Origin: Baylisascaris procyonis
Lineage: Eukaryota; Nematoda; Chromadorea; Rhabditida; Ascarididae
Assembly: GCA_037389465.1 (NCBI GenBank)
Contig: JAZARR010000184.1
Coordinates: 992,001-1,056,000, forward strand
Direction of reading: 5' to 3'
DNA: 64,000 nucleotides
Shown here: positions 51,701-63,587 of the stretch, piece after piece
How the letters are laid out: each line of letters starts with the position of its first letter
How positions within the stretch are numbered: position 1 is the stretch's first letter
Made by a program: the position numbers and the translations under genes
The notes under the pieces: model-generated
What the model saw: the letters and a program-made list of their open reading frames with translations, nothing else
What the model was told of the DNA's origin: nothing
Database searches by the model: none

Positions 51701-52256
51701 TGAAGAGGCATTGCAGAGAAGTAGGGCACAGTATGCGCCTTTTACCGCTTCCCAGCCCAACTAGATCCATAAGTTTTCAACCTTTTACATTAGAGTTTTT
51801 TCAGTGCTATCAGTTGTTCAAAAACTGAAATCGGTGATAGATCAGCAGAAAGACACACGTATATGCCTACAGATATAACATCGTCTTAATGCGCTTTGAA
51901 ATCTCTTAGTTTACCTGTCGAAAGACATCGGTCTCAAGAATAGTGTTTTTGAGACCGATGTCTTTCGACTCTCTGTTTAGTGAACTGTAAAAGTAGTATG
52001 CGTATATAGGTCTATGGAGAAGCTAACTCGTTGTAGTTAACTCTTTTTGGTGTACATGCATATAAATAGCAACGGATGTGACTTCAGGTTGCTCCGACTT
52101 GAGGGATCGGAAGGCGATTTGGCGCTTGTGGAATATGGAACGAAACGGGTGTTCTCGTCGGAGGTTAACTGTGTTGCATGGAGTCCGTCTGAATTGAATT
52201 TGTTGGCGATAGCGACAGATGACGGTCGAATACTAATGCTAAGCGTTGAATCGTGA
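44443..52256 (+). CDS. ciao1: CIAO1 homologue, cytosolic iron-sulfur assembly WD40 protein
   Basis: A WD40 beta-propeller of the CIA targeting complex, which delivers iron-sulfur clusters to cytosolic and nuclear apoproteins. Seven exons: 44443-44587, 45911-46049, 47438-47562, 48409-48497, 49992-50162, 50696-50850 and 52088-52256 (TGA); all phases agree and give about 330 residues, close to the usual 330-340. Family signatures in order: [19 protein letters not shown], then [37 protein letters not shown] with [39 protein letters not shown] with [12 protein letters not shown], and [10 protein letters not shown] with [11 protein letters not shown]. The sequences follow CIAO1 more closely than other WD40 proteins, notably ENEVK...SRDKSVW and HTQDVK..VWHPS. 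The start is the first ATG after a trans-splice-like acceptor and gives an N-terminus of normal length. The second exon ends in a short LTE before its donor; repeat 5 ends [10 protein letters not shown] instead of the common SCSDD. Introns hold an (AT)n tract, a tRNA-like element and a perfect hairpin. Confidence 0.94.
45391..45516. repeat. Small foldback segment in ciao1 intron 1
   Basis: The segment starts GGCTAG and ends CTAGCC, and contains TCAAACC/GGTTTGA as an inner hairpin. The end repeats are only 6 bp and could be chance; a decayed miniature element is one reading. Confidence 0.2.
48727..48777. repeat. (AT)n microsatellite, 51 bp
   Basis: An uninterrupted AT dinucleotide run in ciao1 intron 4. 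Open frames over it are repeat artefacts. Confidence 0.98.
48942..49004 (+). ncRNA. Degenerate tRNA-like element in ciao1 intron
   Basis: An A-box-like TGATTTAGAGGT (48949-48960) is followed 30 bases later by a B-box-like GGAGTTCAATTC (48991-49002), the spacing found in tRNA genes. Stems are poorly preserved and no T run follows closely. It is best read as a tRNA-derived repeat or old tRNA pseudogene, and it may be chance. Confidence 0.28.
51917..51969. repeat. Perfect 21-bp inverted repeat (hairpin) in ciao1 intron 6
   Basis: The arm at 51917-51937 is exactly complementary to 51949-51969, with an 11-base spacer that can pair further by A-U and G-U. The predicted RNA is a nearly perfect 24-bp stem with a 5-base loop. 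Function is not known; it is shorter than a normal microRNA precursor. Confidence 0.9.
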
Positions 52257-55200
52257 TACGATGTTTTCATCGCATACGGGCCTGCCCGGGCTGTGGATTT
52301 TAGCTCGTTGATTGGCAGGCTGCCAGCGATTACTTTTTATCTTGTGAAATTAGAGTTGTTAGAAGTGCCTTTGTGTTAATTTCTAATGGTAGTCATTAAT
52401 GGTCCAGTTTGATTGAAAAAAGTGCCCGAAGTTTTAATTTTTTCGCATAATTTTATAATTTTACTCCGAAATTTCTAATATTTTCAAACCTCGTTGTAAG
52501 GTAGGATGTGAGGTGTACAAGATAAATGTTCCTTCGCAGCCCTTTCAAGTTCTTCACTACTTACGCTTCTTCGGATGGCAGCTAATCTATGGAACGTTCG
52601 AAATTTGCATCTAATTAAAAGGGAAGGGTGACGGTGGGGGGGGGGGATCCGCCCCTATGCAGTTTTATCTCTAATTTTTATATTTTTCAGTTGCTTCGAT
52701 TGTATCAGTATCTATTTATGATATCGCTGTTGTAAAATTTGCATATTTTTAGTGACATATCACTGGATGAGAGGTGTGTAAGGTAAGATAGTCGTCAAGT
52801 GTGATGCGTATCGGCAAACTGCCGCTCCGGGAATTTTAACAGAAAAGACCGAATTTTAGGGAGAGCATAAGCCGGTTGAAAATTTGTTTCTATCGTCTCT
52901 AAAGTGAGACTCTAGCAGCTCATTGATCGCATTTTGGACTCTTATCCAAGAAGCTTAGTCATTAAACTCGCCCAACTCGCCCATACCTTTGTTAGTTCTG
53001 ACGAATTTTTCTTAGAAATAACGCTTGAATGTGTTTTGCCAGTTTATGAACTTGCTTGCATAGTACTAGCACACATTTATTATAGTAGAATATTATCTTT
53101 TATTAAAGTTGTATGGCTTAGACAAGGGGGTTTAGTCAGAGGATTCAGACAAGGTTTAGACTCTAACTTTGTCTAAACCCTCTAATCCATGAGTTTTGTT
53201 CAACTATTGGAATATGTATGCACTGCTCAAAGGAGTGTCGCTTTTGAGTATCACTGGCTAAGTGATATATTGCCCTTCCGAAGCGCTTAGTAGAATAGAG
53301 CGAACGCACTTTGAGTAGTGATATATTTTGATTTTAAGATAGAAAATCCTTAGAAACAACGAAACCGATGTTGCGAAAATATTTTCACACTTTCTAGTTT
53401 AATTTAAATCTTTTTATGAAATAATTGTGGTGATTGTCGAGTAATGAAGTACCTTCAGTTCTGATAGTAATATCTAGTATTGTTGAGATATTTGGTGAAT
53501 GAAGATTGATGTTCGTTTTCGTTCGATTAGTTAATCAGCTCATTTCGGAGGAGAAATCTTTTTGTTCCAGGGAAAGCTTTTTCAAGTATATATTTCTCAG
53601 TCAAAGTCGGAACGATACGACTATTCGACTATATTTCTTAACTGTATTCAGTGGGAGATGAAACAATTAAATATTGCTATGCCTTATTTATATGGTGGTT
53701 GCTAGATGTTCTCTGTTGAATCAATATAAACGTTGTTTATCGATCAGAAAGATGTTGTCTACTCATTTCGTTTGAATAAATATTTCAATTTCGAGCTTAT
53801 ATTTGAACGAATGATACTTAGTTGTATCGATATGCAAATATGTTCGTGATCAACGGAGCTTCAATGAGATCGCCTCATTTTATGCTCCCTACTTTTTTTA
53901 GTTCTCTTATTTACTCGTAAATTCTTTTAAGAAGTGCAGAATGATGTCTTAAGCATTTATATATTGGTGTACATCTACTTGGCCTATAAGTTGCAAACTT
54001 CAATGATGAACTTTCATGTTCCCATACAGCACAAGGTTTTTTAAATCTCCACTTATTTGTTTCGATCGGCAATCGTTTTAATAAGTTGTCGCTACTTGAG
54101 TGCTTCGCAGAATTTGTAGTTTATGTTTTTTTCAGTGAGTTAGATTTTTCGGTGGGGAAATTGCGATCGGTCGAGGTTTTTTTAGGATAAGCTACTATCG
54201 AAACTTCATTGTCGTGTTTGAATATTTTAGTAGTCCGCTTCTGTCCTTGCGATTTTTGGTTTCATATTTTTTTAAAATTGTTTTTGATTTATTCGTCTCA
54301 AAAATTTAAAAATAAAAAAAAAGTTATTCATTTCAAAAACAAAAAAAAACCTAAGCTTAACGGCTCAATTTTACCTTTCTGAATTCAGGTTTGGACTAAA
54401 TTTGTTCGATGGTTTTCGAGTATGCCCTCATATTTCGATTTTTCGGCATCACACACACCTTTGTCCAGTATATTGCAAAATACTGTTGGTTTGATCAGTT
54501 TGTGTGCCTGTTGTTCGGTGTTTTTATGCGTATCTACGTCTAGAGGCATAAGAGAACGTAGAAGCATGATGAGGTAGGTATGACTCAGTCAATGTGAAAG
54601 GTGTGCTCAGATTAGCTGAGGGGAAGGCAGTGGATAAAATATTTGAGTGCGTCTACGCTGATCACCATTAATCAGCAACAAATGCGGATTTGTTTGAACT
54701 CGCTTGCTTGGTCACTTTTTCACATGCGCATTCGAGTCTGCCCGGTGCCCTTCCCTTTCGCCCTCGAAAAAACCCCTCATTTATAAATCTAGCCTGAATT
54801 TTTGATTACTCAATAAAGGGGAATATTCCGCGATGTCGCAAACGGTCTGTGGTCAACGATTTTTCAATTTTATTATTGGTAGGGAAGCGATATAAATAAC
54901 TTTAACAGATATACTTTCAGTAGAGAGCATCTTTCGAGCTTTGAATTTTTTTAGATTTTATGAGCTGGCAATAAGCGGTATGATAAAGCATTTGATATTA
55001 AATAATGTAGGCAAGTTTATCGTCATACGTTCGAATGCACCTGTGTAACGTTTAATCAAAATTTTTCATTGTCTTAAGGCTAAGGTACTGTATCAATATT
55101 ACAGATGAGCGATGGCTTTATTAAGTATGATACCGTAAATACGAAACTGTCTTATGACCGTATTCGATTATATAGGTGGATGGATAGTCGTTTTTTTGCA

Positions 55201-56979
55201 TTTGAAAAACTAATCGATTCAAAAAGTAAAATTTCATTTGCTTTCGATGGAAACATTTCAGTTTTGCGGAGTGTGAAGTATCACATCACTCTTCATAATT
55301 GCTTCATTATTAACTTTATTTAGATGCTTAAGAGTTATTGAAGTGAATATTTGAGGGAAACCACTGAACTCCTACTTCTTGGCCGCTGCTCTTACCGCGT
55401 TAATAGTCATAGTAAAAAATATTTGTCACTATATGTGTAATCGTCGTTAAACGTATGTGTAATTTGGAGAGAATGTATTCATCAAATAATGGTGACGAAA
55501 GGCGATCCTATTTATCGGCAAAGGTGGTTCTATTCACAGACAACGATGCAGAAATAAACTTCGTGAAAAGGCGATTACCGGTGACTTTTTAAGTTGTTTT
55601 TAATTATTCATCGCGAAGGGTATTTATTGAAAAAGTCGAGTGATCCGATAATAAGTTTAATAAAACAGGGAAGAACAATACGAAGATATTTGTATATGTA
55701 ATGGAAATATATAGAAAACATATGGGAATATAAAAAAAAATTCCTTCAAATTTCCAACATATTACAAATGAGCTCTAACTTTATTAAGAAATTTTGTGAA
55801 GCACTTGAACTAGTAAATGAAGATCAAACGTATTTCATAAATGTTAAGAGATGGTTCTTAAAAAGAAAATGTGTCGTTGTGGCAACATTATGACAGCAAT
55901 TTACATCAATTACGAGTTAGTCCAAGTGAAATGGCTTAAGAGTAGTAGTGAACAAACAAGAGGTCGAGAAAATTTAGAAACGATGAAATTACCCTCTAAA
56001 AGGTGACAAATGAGAAACAACCCTTTCGAACGCAATCGAATGGAATCGAGCTGAAATTTTTTTGAAAGACAACTAAAATCTTTGAACTTATTTTGCTTAG
56101 TGATTTTTTCAAGATTATACCTATGAGAGATGTAATAATTTAAATTTCTACGCACTTCTTGTCAGATAAGATCTGAAGAAATCGTATTTGCATACGATTG
56201 TCTACAGTTCTTCTCTAGAGCATTCTACTAGAGTATTGTATATAGTGTACCATAGTACACTAAGTAACAAAGACTTTGCAATAGTGTTGCAAATAATTGG
56301 TTTTATAGAGGTGTCCGAATGGAGTTTGCATTTAAGCGATGCGTACTCCATTTAGGATGGGGAGAGGGGAAGAAGAGGTTTTGACGTCAGGATGGTCAGT
56401 ATTGTGGTCAGCAGACGCGGTCATTTCATTGCCTATGCGAAGTGAATAACGGTGATGGTAGATTATGTGCGTAGTACGAAATTTTTCTCAAGAAACATCT
56501 AACTGCCAGATTTCTGGCGAAGCAATGAAATTAGCAAGATGGTTTCATAGAACAAAAAGTCGATAAGTTATTTCACAAAAGATTTATAAATTTTTGGATA
56601 AAGGCCAAATAAGTGCCACATGCTTGACACTGCTTGAGCAACGATCTTACTGTGCACGGGAAACAGCAAGGCACCTTCTTCATTACCTTCTGGAACGTCA
56701 TCCACCTTCTTTTTAAATGTCGTTTCACTCAACAAAGGTTTGGCTTATTTTAACGGGGTCCGGCTATTCCATACCTTTCGAGTTTCGTGGGCGATTTGCG
56801 ATAGCAATCAACGTCTTAGACCATGCATATCACTTCTGTTTGCGTTTGCTTGGTTACTGATGTAGGCGAGTCCCAACTGATGATACGGGTTAAAACATAG
56901 TGGGATGACCACTCTCGAATCCAAACTGGTTTAGATTTATCGAACGTCTAATAAGTTGAGTTTTGTTAAAGCTAGATTA
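52257..56979. other. Stretch after ciao1 without a clear gene
   Basis: It begins with the ciao1 3' untranslated region; AATAAA at 53773 is 1.5 kb away, so the real end is not obvious. An open frame at 55105-55323 starts at ATG directly after TATTACAG and could be an exon, but no partner or family is seen. A poly-G run lies at about 52635, and a short imperfect hairpin at 53141-53188 (GGATT...GGTTTAGAC pairing GTCTAAACC...AATCC). Confidence 0.5.
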
Positions 56980-57245
56980 ATGGAGGAAAAGGATAAGTTA
57001 GGGAGACGACATTTAACCAATGCTGGTGATGAGTTTTTCGGGAAGGATAGAACGACAAGCAGTGGTATTCAGCGAAAAGGAAGTTTGATTGAACTTGATG
57101 ATATATCATTTGGCGTCCGCAATATTTTTGCGCAAATTTTGGATGGGGTTTTGAATAGAAAACAAAGTAATATCCACTCATTCGATATGTCGATGGAAGG
57201 ATCTCGTCATACGCTGTTGTTCAGTTTGAAAGCATCAACGAAGAG
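56980..57245 (+). CDS. Coding-like exon of unknown gene (possible first exon)
   Basis: An ATG-started frame of 88 codons has strongly protein-like, charged composition (MEEKDKLGRRHLTNAGDEFF, later ELDDISFGVRNIFAQILDGV). A possible AG/GTTTCC donor ends it; a weaker one (ATG/GTTCTA) further on would leave phase 0 and could join it to the exon at 58974. AG sites just upstream could serve as acceptor or trans-splice site. I do not recognise the family. It may be the start of the gene that ends at 63587, or a separate gene. Confidence 0.4.
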
Positions 57246-57745
57246 GTTTCCGAACATTTCACCTATAATGGTTCTATTATTATCTCTTTAAGGTCACTTT
57301 CGAGAGGGTTGATACCTCACTGAACAATTAATTAGTTTCCATTCATTCTTATATTTGTCATTTACATAGGCAATAAACTTTTCTTCTCTCGATTTTTAGC
57401 CTACTTGAAGCATTATTTGCGATAATTATAGTAGCAGTTTATAAGAGCGCCTGATCTACTTCATTTGTTTTTTATCCATCCACAAAAATTTCTTCTTCAT
57501 GCCACCGATGTGAATATTCTGGCATCTTGCCTTTCCCAAAACGATTGCTTTTCGTCGCATCTATGAACCAAAAAGTTTTTATATGCACAAAACTTTTCAT
57601 ACAAGTCGGCCTCGTCAACTCGTTCGCCCCTATCTAGTTATTCTTTTTACAGTTATATTGGTAAAGTAAAGCTGCTTGATGCTAGATATTCGTAAATTAA
57701 TGAGAGTACTATTATGATCATTGATTGAGGAATGTTGTTACACAC

Positions 57746-57929
57746 CTCACTAATGAGATCCTCGTTATTGGTGAACATTAGGTAAGACACATTCACTCCA
57801 CAGGTGTGGATGACTTCATGAACTAGATGCTGCAGAGTGAATTCAGCTAGAAATATCTCTAGAAGATTGTTCGGTCTTGTGTATGCAGAAGAAATGTCCT
57901 TAGAAAATTGTTCCGGCTTGTTCAAGCAT
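57746..57929 (-). other. Exon-like segment on minus strand, unassigned
   Basis: On the minus strand an ATATAACAG acceptor, 61 open codons (containing NKPEQFSKDISSAYTRPN and LQHLVHEVIHTCGVNVSYL) and a GAG/GTGTGT donor form a clean internal-exon signal. A phase-compatible end would be a short open frame beginning MRRKAIVLGKARCQNIH near 57550 and closing with a stop. Both lie opposite the space between plus-strand exons at 56980 and 58974. The family is unknown, and a nested or overlapping gene, a pseudogene or chance are all possible. Confidence 0.33.
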
Positions 57930-58973
57930 CTGTTATATTGAAACAAGACCAAAATCACCAACAATAACGGATAGTCGGGTACAATATAGTATTGTGCAGT
58001 GACCATAAAGCATTGAGACGTCTGAGTAACCGTGCATTTTTAACGCCTTTGGAACGCCATTAAAAGAAACTCATGCTATAAGCCTCTTCGGTGTTTAGAA
58101 ATTTAAAACCGAAGGGAAATGATTTTAATTTACCCGATATTTGCCCACAGAATTAAAGCAAAGCAGTGATGTGCGATTTGGTTGGAACGCTAACGCGGGC
58201 ACCTACTTGAGCACAGGAAGAGTCATATCTGAATACCTCATAGATGGAACCAAAAAGGAGCGAACAAGCGTGAAAGCCACATTTCAACAATAATTATCGC
58301 ATCAGCAGTCGAACGCTTAACGAGAATTCTTAAATAAATAAATTTGATTCGAAATAAAGTGAATGCATATGTAGGTGTTCATGGTTGGTTTCGGAGGAAT
58401 TTGTATTCTGTTGAGTTGGGATGATTCGAAAGTTCTCAACTCGCGGAGCAAATTGATAAGAAATTTATGATTTAAAAAGTTCAGTCGAGTTAATAACAAA
58501 TCAGATGGTCTCTATGAAAGGAAAATAAGACTATTTTCGTTCTTCATCTTTCGTTTATTGAGGTAGCCTAACGAAAGAGAATATGCCGAATATTATGGAG
58601 CTGCTTCACTTTCCGACTTGAATTCAATCGGACAACAAAGTTTTTAAGTGAAAATAAACTGTCTTTAAAATTTTTTCACTGAAAGAATGCATAAAGTGTA
58701 TTTTTTTGGGAAAATTTTATATTTCTTGATGAAAATTTGTATTTATCAACAGTACTCCTTTTGATTTAATTGAAATTTCTTTGATTATCTTGTCGTCTTT
58801 TCTGAGTAGATAAGGTGATTATGCACTCATCGTAGGGATGTTTTAAATTCGCGCAGAAATGAATGTAACTTGCACATCAAGTTCAAGTTTGTTATGCCCT
58901 ATATTTTGCAAGTGGGTGAGGGGAAGGGGTGCTTGAAATAAAAGAGTGCAAGGAATGACTTTTCGTTTTGCAG

Positions 58974-61900
58974 GCTATCGGTATTTTTGATGATTATCCA
59001 CATTGCCGTGTGGTTATTCCTGCAAATATTGAAGAGCATAGGGCTAATATCGCTGATTACGAGCAACCACACACCGAATTGTTATTCAAAGTAAGCCATT
59101 ACTATAGATATATAAAAACCTTTTTATGCATAGATTCAATTTGGTGTTGAAAGAGTTAATGGCCATCAGATATGATTTCCACTCGCTTCTTTCATCTTTT
59201 CCTCGCAAAATTGTCTTCATATTATTGATCTCTCATCATAAGAAAAAGTATATTAGAAAGCAGTTTATATTCCACATGTAGCAGAGTGAAGATGAGGAGA
59301 GGATGTGAGTTTTAAACTTTCATAAAACGTTCCATTATAGAATTGTTTAGAAGGAAATAAACCTTCTTTGAGTTGACTCGATGTGTTCTATTAGCGAATG
59401 AATAGAATATTTTGAAGCATTTTGCTGCTGACATTACGGAGAATTAAGGTGAATGCTTCGATCTATGATACGTTCACTTTTATTTCATTTCCCTGTTTCG
59501 ACTATGAGCCTTCGATCTTATTCATAAGCAAGGCGCAAGAAGAGGGAAGAAAAAACAACATCTATCTTCTAGCATTGGAAATCATTTCCTTTTTAATTGC
59601 GTTTAATGGAATCTATTCAACCAACGGTAATGGGTGTATGACTACCTTCAAACTCAACACCTTTTTCTCAAGAGATTATCTTTTCTCAGCCATCATCTGC
59701 CCTACTTGCTGCGTTTACCGAATTCCTTTCGATGTACGGTTTAGTAAATTGTTCTTCAGCAATTATTCAAACGGCACCACTTTGGGGAAATTCCTATATT
59801 TTTTCTGAATAGGAAAAAGATATAAATGCCTTCTATGAACACTTGAACTTGATTGTTTTGTTGCTATTTCCTACTCTGGAGTGTAATGTTTTTTGAACAT
59901 GTCGGATCGAGTACGACTAGAATTGGCAGACGTTCCCCTGTGTAACTCTCTGCTTTGGGCCTTCATTGGGGCAGTGCCTTTTGCAAGTTCTAAAACCCCA
60001 TTCAATTGCGAGAACGTGATGACTAATATAGATAAAGTTCTCTTATTTTCTATAATAAAAGATAGAGAGGGGAGACAAGGTGCGTTTTATGATAGGGAGG
60101 AGAGGTAAGCCTGACATACAGATGCTTGAATGAGGTCAACGGCAGACAAAAGCCATATTTAGCCATCCTATTGTCGAGTTTCACAAATATCAGGGTTATT
60201 TTTCTCATTTCTTACCTTACTAAACTTTATCCACAGCGTTTTTCACATTGCTTTTTCAAAAAAAAAAAAGAAAATTACTTGAATTATTTACACAATATTG
60301 CTCTCTTCTATCATTTCCGATGAATGTAACATGCCAAATTTGTGGAATATCAACTAATCTATATCGTTATATTTAATGACGTTTTCTATTATTGCCTGTC
60401 GATAAATCTCAAATATTTACCACAAAATTATTTCGATGAAGAGTACGGAGGGGGATGTAGGGTGCAGAGAGTAGAAAATAAGTAGATTTATTGTGAAATT
60501 ACAATGAAGTTTTATGCAAAATGAACGCACCGAGCAAATTGAAAACATCAAGGTGCATTTATGCAAATGAAAGCCTTTGGTTATTAAAGTAGTGGTTATT
60601 TAAATTAAAGGAACTTTCCTTTCGTTGCAGTTATCGATCGGAAGTGAAGGGGAGGGAAAAAGGAGAGATGGATGATTGTTGCGTATGCTATTACACAATT
60701 AGCATTAAAGAATTCCATCACAGATAGCAGCAAAATTATACCATCACGGGCGATCACTGCTAACGCTCATTTGCGATGTATAGTTATTAGAACATTTATT
60801 AGAACATATCCTCTTTATAATATTACTTTCTTAGAGAATATTTTTCATATTATATATTGATTTACCTTCCCATCGTATTCTTATTTCGAAAGTGATTGTG
60901 ACTCGAAATAGCAAGCGAAAGCGGAGGTCATTCGATCGAATGGAATATCCGCCACCCGAAACTAGCGATTTGCGACCCGTATTCTTCAAAACGTTTTCAC
61001 ATTTCTTTTCATATTTGAAGATCAAGCTGAACAACGGAGTGGTTGACAGATCGCTTAACTTCATTACAGGCGAATGCGTCGTCATGGAGAGATTCGCTAT
61101 TGAAAATGGTATCAGCTTATGAGGTAGAATGCTGCGGTGCTTGGCGCTTTGGCAGTTCGCATACTCCTTGCCTTCAAATCAACGATCTCGGATTTTTTAC
61201 GAGAGATTGCACGTATGTCGTTCGATAAATTATTATTGAAGCAGACAACTTAATTATGCAGCATTGAAATAGATCCATAGTAAATACCGTGATGTTAGGT
61301 GAAATCATAATCGAAATCTTTTATCACAAAAATACGGATATAGACGTCATTCATTGTGATTTTGCTGCTTAATCTCTGATACTATGACGATCCCTCTGCA
61401 TATTAGAATGCTGGGAAGCTGAAAGATTTGCTCGCAAATAAGAGGATCGGGATGGATTTCCAACTTATTCCATCATAGCTACATGTCGTGTGAAATTTCC
61501 AATAGTGGATACTCCATTGCTATCCTCTCTGTTCTTCGGGAAGGCAACTAAGTGAGCGGTCAGTAACACTTCCCTCATGCCCGTATCCTTAGCGGAACGA
61601 CTTCGTTAATAAATTTGGGAGTTCAATTTCACAATGACAACTGAAGCAAGAAATCCATATTTGACCCTAATATTTTATTTTACGGTCAGCAGTTACTGAA
61701 GGTAATAAGCAGGCATTTGGGTTTTGCAGACTGTTCGTGATTAAACCAATATCGTCATTTGCGTCGCATATGGCATTTGCATATAATTGGCATATTTTAC
61801 AAATGCCGACAGTTCTGTCTGATTTTCGATCGATTCAATTCTATGATGAGACTATAGAAATGAAGGCATCATGCAAATGAAATGAGGGAATTATAAAATA

Positions 61901-63587
61901 ATTCCGTTGAAAAGTGTTCGTTTCGTTGACGATGTTTTGAGTCGTTTTGAGATGATAGCTGAGGCATGAAGCGCTATACCCTTCTTGTGGCAGTAATCTA
62001 TTCACTTTTTCATTTTCACCTGAAATGAAATAACCCATAAAATTGCATTCATTTGAGTAGATGGATGGGTATCATTGTATCGAAGTGATTTCTCTTAACA
62101 ATTTATTCAAAAATTTGAATATGGGATCGCTGTTTGGTTACTGAAGAGGAGGGAGAGATTTGAAAAACCGGATCATAGGACCAGCACTAGCAATACTGAT
62201 CTAGTGCCAATAAGATAATCCTGAATTTGACTTGCATGGCAACTTTTACGGAAGTAATTTCGAAGAAATGGCGAACTAAAATTAGTGGAAAGATTGACTA
62301 TAAACTAGTGCTGTATTTATGTAGGGGACATGTAAGGGAGATCAGCAGAATGCAGATCAATTGCCTTCTTGCAAAGCAAGGGTTTTGCATTCTGCTGATC
62401 TCCCTTACATGTCCCTTACATTTATCTTCATCGAAAAATCTTGTTCAATACTCAAAGGAGGGGGGGGGTGGGGGTGAGTATGATATTTGGAAACGTTTTT
62501 TTTTTCGAGATGCTAGTCGCCTGCACGTAAATTTCCACTGGCCGTTTATCGTGGTAAGTAAAGCAAATGTCTATTTCAGGTCGGCGCATTTGTCGGTTGC
62601 GTTACGTTCGGTAAGCTTTGGAAATTTGATACACGTGGGCAAGTTTATCTCTCATTTCACGCGTTTTGCTGACTGTGATGGTGTGAATAGCCGTAAATGG
62701 CTAAGTGCTCTAAGGAATGAGAAAGTTGCCCATGCAATGTTTGTGGATTTCGAACATGATCGCAATTTGTTGGTTGTTCGTTTCGCTGTGCATGATGGTG
62801 AGTATCACTTCGCTTAACGATATCTTTTATTCCGCTTACTGATGATCACCAAGCCCATAGAAATGATCTTGGATAATACTCTCGGTATTTGTGGATTTAT
62901 AAAAGATTTCAAAAGATATCGCTCAAAGGGGCGTTTTGTTTGAGATTATATGGAATGTACTATTGAGAGGACGCATGGACGAATTCCTCTCTTTATTTCC
63001 AATTTGTGAGCATTATGTTCGAGATGTTAGTTTCGATCATTTATTTCTTAGTGAAATTCAATTGCGACATTTATATATTTACAATTGATTGGAAGTGTTT
63101 CCCTCTCTGTGACCTCCTCCTTAGCCATTTAGAGACGCCAGGATATCAACAAAATGTATGGAACTTATGAGGCTTCTCTTGCATCAAGGGGAAGGAATTC
63201 ATTGATACTGATAAGCCTCCCTAAATGAACAGTAAGCATCGATGAAGCTTTTTGAAATATCCTTTTCCGCTGCCATAAGGGAAGTTATTAGATTTTGATA
63301 GATTGCACTAGTTTTGCGGTCTTAGAATGAACCATGATATTACAGTATTTTTGTCGTGAACTTCATTGAATGCATCTACATGAATGCGTGATGATTTATC
63401 TTTATTAAGGTGGGTATAAAATGAAGCAAAATGAAAAGAGTGCTGGTGATAAATCAACGCATATACCCGCCTCTGCAATATCCTTAAAGGTTAGTTTTTT
63501 ATCATTTCCTACTGTTAGGGACTGCTTTAGCTTTTAAAATTTTCTTCGCAGGATAACGACATTCATACAACGAATATAGTAAATTAG
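58974..63587 (+). CDS. Unrecognised multi-exon gene, 3' part
   Basis: Exons with good borders: 58974-59090 (AIGIFDDYPHCRVVIPANI onwards, phase 0 at both ends), 61070-61123 (ANASSWRDSLLKMVSAYE, acceptor TTCATTACAG, donor GAG/GTAGAA, phase 0), a piece ending at 62797 (EKVAHAMFVDFEHDRNLLVV before GTGAGT), 63410-63489 (KMKQNEKSAGDKSTHI) and 63552-63587 (DNDIHTTNIVN then TAG). The last three junctions are phase-consistent. The start of the 62797 exon is unclear: acceptors at 62509 or 62579 give different frames, and the frame opened at 62580 (VGAFVGCVTFGKLWKFDTRG) is not the one that reaches 62797. An alternative to the 61070 exon is a longer one, 60835-61107. The product is not recognised; the helix-like WRDSLLKM after a beta-rich stretch could suit a PH-like fold, but this is only a guess. 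Confidence 0.42.
62321..62419. repeat. 34-bp near-perfect inverted repeat (foldback)
   Basis: Arm 62321-62354 pairs with 62386-62419 with one mismatch, around a 31-base spacer that itself contains CTTGC/GCAAG. It lies in the intron region of the unassigned right-end gene. The near identity of the arms points to a recent templated inversion or to selection on the RNA hairpin. Confidence 0.93.

Noticed and set aside
59422..59808. 128-codon plus-strand open frame
   Set aside because: Phe/Ile-rich low-complexity composition, no splice partners or known motif, and it lies between better-supported exons.
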